Positions 60,375 through 64,000 of a stretch of 64,000 nt of DNA are shown here, piece by piece. The notes beneath the pieces are model-generated. The model saw only the letters and a program-made list of their open reading frames with translations, was not told the DNA's origin and did not search any database. This DNA comes from Cepaea nemoralis. Lineage: Eukaryota; Mollusca; Gastropoda; Stylommatophora; Helicidae. The stretch is taken from positions 297,001 through 361,000 of the forward strand of contig JACEFZ010011398.1 in the NCBI GenBank assembly GCA_014155875.1, given 5' to 3'. The position numbers were made by a program, and so were the translations under genes. Each line of letters opens with the position of its first letter. Position 1 is the stretch's first letter.

Positions 60375-60742
60375 TTACTATGGACATAAATAACAAACAC
60401 ATGGCATCCATGGATATAGCCTCCCTATTCACTAACGTTCCATTAGAGGAGACAGTGAAAATAATAAGGGAACGCATTGTAGACAAACAACTAAAATTAG
60501 GCATACCAACACCTATTCTGGAGAGGCTACTACTACTATGTACCACCAACATACAATTCAATTTTCTAACTAAGTCATACCGCCAAATTGACGGAGTGGC
60601 CATGGGGAGTCCTCTTGGTCCTATTCTAGCGGACATCTTCATGGCACATTTAGAAGAAAAGAGATCCTCAGACATCAACAACTTGGCCTTTTACCGTCGT
60701 TATGTGGACGATATACTAATTATCCCGTATACTATATATTGC
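60375..60742 (+). mobile_element. Penelope-like element fragment, RT palm half
   Basis: The plus strand encodes MASMDIASLFTNVPLEETVK, then DGVAMGSPLGPILADIFMAH and FYRRYVDDILI: the catalytic motifs of Penelope RT including the VDD box. It is oriented opposite to the fragment at 59292-60240 and is cut at about 60735, where the non-LTR element begins. No GIY-YIG endonuclease is present. Confidence 0.85.
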
Positions 60743-60754
60743 TAAAAGAGTAAA

Positions 60755-61847
60755 CCATATTCCCTTAACAATTGGAACTTGGAATGTACGCACCCTACTT
60801 GACAGAGACGGCGCGTCAGGTCCAGAGAGACGAACAGCACTGATTGGGAGAGCGCTGGGCAGGTACAACATCGACATTGCAGCCTTGAGCGAGACACGAC
60901 TTGCAGAAGAAGGCCAAATCTGTGAAATTGGTGCCGGCTACACATTTTTCTGGAGTGGAAGGAAAAGCGAGGAAAGACGCCAATCCGGTGTGGGATTTGC
61001 CATTAAGTCGGCCCTGGTCGGCAAATTAGCTGGATTTCCAAAGGCTGTAAACGACAGGCTCATGACCATGAAGTTGCCTCTGCTGAATGGAAGGAAGCAC
61101 GCAACCATTGTGAGTGTCTACGCACCAACTATGACCAACGAAGATGATGTCAAGAATAAGTTCTATGAGGACCTGCACAATGTATTAACATCTGTTCCCA
61201 AAGGAGACAAACTTATACTCCTTGGGGATTTCAATGCCAGAGTAGGCACGGACACCACCTCTTGGAGTGGCATTATTGGAAAGCATGGAGTCGGAAATTG
61301 TAACACCAATGGACTCCGCCTCCTTCAGACATGTGCCGAACATGATCTCCTGATTACGAACACAATTTTCCGTCTCCCCATGAGAAATAGGACATCGTGG
61401 ATGCACCCTCGCTCGAAACACTGGCACCTCATTGACTATGTCATCGTCAGGAGGAGTGACAGGCAAGACGTTCGAGTGACAAAATCCATGTGTGGTGCCG
61501 AATGTTGGACAGACCATCGTCTCATTGTCTCGAAAATGAACATCCACATCAGGCCACCACGGCGTCCTCAAGGGGCAAAAAAGCAAACAAAGCTAAATGT
61601 CACCCGCCTAAACAGCAAGAAAATGCAGCAGTCGTTTGAAAATATGCTGGAAGACCGCCTCAAGCCCAATGCTGAAGCAAAACAGGATACAGAAACAGAA
61701 TGGAGAGCCCTAAAGGACACGATTTACAACACTGCTATGGAAATCCTGGGTCCAGCCCCCGAAAGCATAAAGACTGGTTTGATGAAAATTCTGAAGACAT
61801 CAACCAATTGCTGGCCGAGAAACATCTTCTCCTCAAGGCACATTTGA
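60755..61847 (+). pseudogene. APE endonuclease part of the non-LTR ORF
   Basis: The frame opens upstream with PLTIGTWNVRTLLDRDGAS (no ATG seen) and carries endonuclease motifs in order: ALSETRLAEEG (catalytic Glu), IVSVYAPTMTNED, LILLGDFNARVGTD (Asp/Asn), RTSWMHPRSKHWHLIDYVIV, and WTDHRLIVSK (final Asp-His). Such enzymes nick the target so that RT can prime. The frame is lost at a C5 run (61756-61760), so the tail to 61847 is out of frame. The true protein would continue in the frame of the RT. Confidence 0.92.
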
Positions 61848-63421
61848 ATGACCCAAAGTCAACATCAAAAAAAGATGCTTTCAAGAACATTCAGAGAGTA
61901 GTGCAGCAGAAACTTCGGCACATGCGGGACTCCTGGCTGAGCAGCAAAGCTGATGAAATTCAGGGCTTTGCTGACAGACACGATATGAAAAACTTCTACG
62001 ACTCACTGAAAGCGGTCTATGGTCCTTCATCATCAGGCATAGTTCCCCTCCTCAGTGCAGACGGGGGAACATTGGTCACCGATAAGAAAGAAATCCTCCA
62101 ACGCTGGGCAGAGCATTTCAGCAAAATCTTAAATGCAACTTCCTTCTTCGATGATGAAACCATCAATTGCCTTCCTCAAGTTCCCACCAATGAGACTCTT
62201 GATGACCTGCCAACCATAGTGGAAATAAACAAAGCCATCCAGCAACTCTCCAGCGGCAAGGCACCTGGTCCTGACTCCATCCCAGCAGAGATATACAAGG
62301 CAGGTGGGCCGGTCCTAACAGAGCAGCTTCACCGAGTCTTCACAAACATATGGATGAACGAGACCATGCCACAAGATTTTAAGGACGCGTCAATAGTCCA
62401 CCTTTACAAACGTAAAGGAAACCGCCAATCCTGTGACAACCACCGAGGCATCTCCTTGCTTTCAATTGCAGGGAAGATACTCACCAGAATTCTTCTCAAT
62501 CGCCTCACAGCCCATCTCGATCAAGGTCTTCTTCCTGAGAGTCAATGTGGCTTCAGAAAAGAACGTGGAACTGTTGACATGATTTTCGCTGCAAGGCAGC
62601 TGCAAGAGAAATGTCAGGAACAGAACTGCGAAATGTTCTCCACTTTCATTGACCTTACCAAGGCTTTTGATACAGTCAGCAGAGAAGGACTGTGGAAGAT
62701 TATGGCAAAATATGGCTGTCCACGAAAGTTTGTCCAAATAGTGCGGCTATTTCATGACGGCATGCAGGCAAGAGTACAGGAAAATGGTGAGCTGTCTGAA
62801 CCCTTTCCTGTCACCAATGGAGTGAAGCAAGGATGTGTCCTGGCACCAACACTGTTCAGCCTCATGTTTTCAGCCATGTTGATGAATGCCTTCGAGAACG
62901 ACGACATTGGAATAGACATCAACTACCGTATGGATGGAAAGTTATTCAATCTCAGAAGGCTGAAAGCTAAAACCAAAATTAACAGTGGCACCGTCAGAGA
63001 GCTCCTGTTTGCTGATGATTGCGCTCTATACGCCAACTCAGAGGCGGACATGCAACATAATGTTTCAGCTTTCTCACATGCCTGTGCCAACTTTGGGCTC
63101 AATATCAACTTGGAGAAGACTGTAGTTATGTACCAGCCAGCTCCAGGGAATAATCACACTGTGCCGAATATCAAAGTGAATGATCATAGACTAAGTGTTG
63201 TGGACAAATTTACCTATCTTGGCAGCACCGTGTCACAAGCTGCCACAATCGATGACGAAGTGAATGCAAGAATCTCCAAGGCCAGTGCAGCCTTTGGCAG
63301 ACTGTACAAGAATGTATGGGACAGAACTGGAATAAGCCTGCAAACAAAGCTAAAAGTCTACAAAGCAGTTGTATTATCCACACTGCTATATGCTTGTGAA
63401 ACCTGGACTGTTTATCAGTGA
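61700..63421 (+). pseudogene. reverse transcriptase part of the non-LTR ORF
   Basis: After the C5-run frameshift the frame gives HKDWFDENSEDINQLLAEKH, then RT motifs SSGKAPGPDSIPAEIYK, DASIVHLYKRKGN, HRGISLLSIAGKILTRILLN, SQCGFRKERGTVDMIF, TFIDLTKAFDTVSREGLWKI, GVKQGCVLAPTLFSL and LLFADDCALYA (FADD catalytic box), and FGLNINLEKTVVM. It ends at TGA 63419-63421 after YACETWTVYQ. The same frame stays open beyond, so the stop is a nonsense change. All catalytic residues look intact. Confidence 0.93.
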
Positions 63422-63976
63422 CACGCTAGGAAATTAAACCACTTCCACACAGTCTGCCTAAGGAAGCTACTGAAGATTAAATGGCAAGACAAGATTCCAG
63501 ACACTGAAGTCCTAGAAAGAGCATCCATACCCAGTATTCACACTCTACTGATGAAGAATCAGATTCGCTGGGCTGGTCACTTGACTCGCATGCCAGATCA
63601 CAGGCTCCCTAAACGAATTTTGTGCAGCGAACTGCGTTGTGGTAAACGCTCCCAAGGTGGCCAGAGGAAACGTTTTAAAGACACTCTGAAAATTTCACTG
63701 AATGCTTTTGGAATTCATCATGACACCTGGGAGGCTGCAGCCAGAGACCGAAATTCGTGGCGTGCATCATTGCGCAAAGGTGCAGTCATATGTGAGGCAA
63801 CCAGGACTGCAAGAGCTGTGAAGAAAAGGCAGGACAGAAAAACCACTGCAGGAAATCCTCCTCCAGAGACGTCAAGCATTCTTTGTCCACATTGTCAAAG
63901 AACATTTCGAGCCAAAATAGGCTTTATCAGCCATCTTAGAACCCACGGCTCCACACCTTCAACCCCACTGGATTAA
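63422..63976 (+). pseudogene. non-LTR ORF C-terminus with Cys2His2 finger
   Basis: In frame with the RT after its premature TGA: KLNHFHTVCLRKLLKIKWQD, QIRWAGHLTRMPDHRLPK (the usual thumb/C-terminal motif of this group) and finally CPHCQRTFRAKIGFISHLRT with the last His giving a C2H2 finger. It ends at TAA 63974-63976. The finger probably binds element RNA or target DNA (inference). Confidence 0.88.
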
Positions 63977-64000
63977 ATGAATGGTCATCATCATTCTTGA

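Larger units (their letters stand above)
60743..64000 (+). mobile_element. APE-type non-LTR retrotransposon, nearly full length
   Basis: Endonuclease, RT and a C-terminal Cys2His2 finger are all present on the plus strand, broken by only one frameshift and one nonsense codon, so this is a young copy. It begins inside the Penelope-like palm fragment with little DNA before the endonuclease, so the 5' end is probably truncated or very short. Coding ends at 63976 and a short tail (aatggtcatcatcattcttg) reaches the window end. Family assignment (RTE-, CR1- or Jockey-related) cannot be settled by eye. Confidence 0.93.

Overview
The window looks like nuclear DNA of an invertebrate animal, probably a mollusc or another lophotrochozoan. 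That placement is an inference from two intron-rich animal genes, very large introns, and a mixed load of Penelope-like, APE-type non-LTR, Ty3-like, mariner, Tigger, hAT-like and Helitron-like DNA. I saw no bacterial or organellar signal. By rough addition about 29 kb (near 45 %) is tandem repeat, and much of the rest is transposon.

Two host genes lie head to head. On the minus strand, from about 21.2 kb to the left edge, seven exons with matching splice phases encode the N-terminal half of a MEIOB-type protein, a meiotic single-strand-DNA-binding OB-fold protein. On the plus strand, an exon at 33081-34807 and a second at 55343-55536 encode the long N-terminal region and the start of the Sec7 domain of a PSD/EFA6-type Arf6 exchange factor. 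A 20.5-kb intron separates them. Both genes run off the window.

MEIOB side, 1-21 kb: every large intron carries one or more minisatellites (33, 46, 38, 29, 34, 90/73, 45 and 47 bp units). Embedded in them are a Tigger/pogo fragment, two oppositely oriented RNase H-end non-LTR fragments, a possible hAT remnant, an old Ty3-like RT remnant and a probable Helitron. Between the genes, 21-33 kb: tRNA-like SINEs, a degenerate RT, a 572-bp inverted-repeat element holding a tRNA-Asp-like segment, a mariner relic, and arrays of 47, 65, 55, 44, 33 and 50/62 bp.

PSD intron 1, 34.8-55.3 kb: an array of about 103 copies of an 87-bp unit fills 9 kb and ends in a derived 12-bp array. Then come an RT tail, a 47-bp array, and a 7.9-kb LTR retrotransposon inserted in a 54-bp array with a 5-bp target duplication. 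This element has Ty3-type domains in the order protease-integrase-RT-RNase H, the order of Gmr1-type elements; it is disabled by several breaks. Right end, 55.5-64 kb: 26-bp and 24/16-bp arrays, two opposite Penelope-like halves, and an almost intact APE-type non-LTR retrotransposon with one frameshift and one nonsense codon.

The pattern most worth following is that tandem arrays start within tens of bases of many splice sites of both genes, each with a different unit. The long open frames inside arrays are products of repeat periodicity, not genes. Many single-base deletions in parts of the 46- and 87-bp arrays suggest imperfect long-read consensus there.
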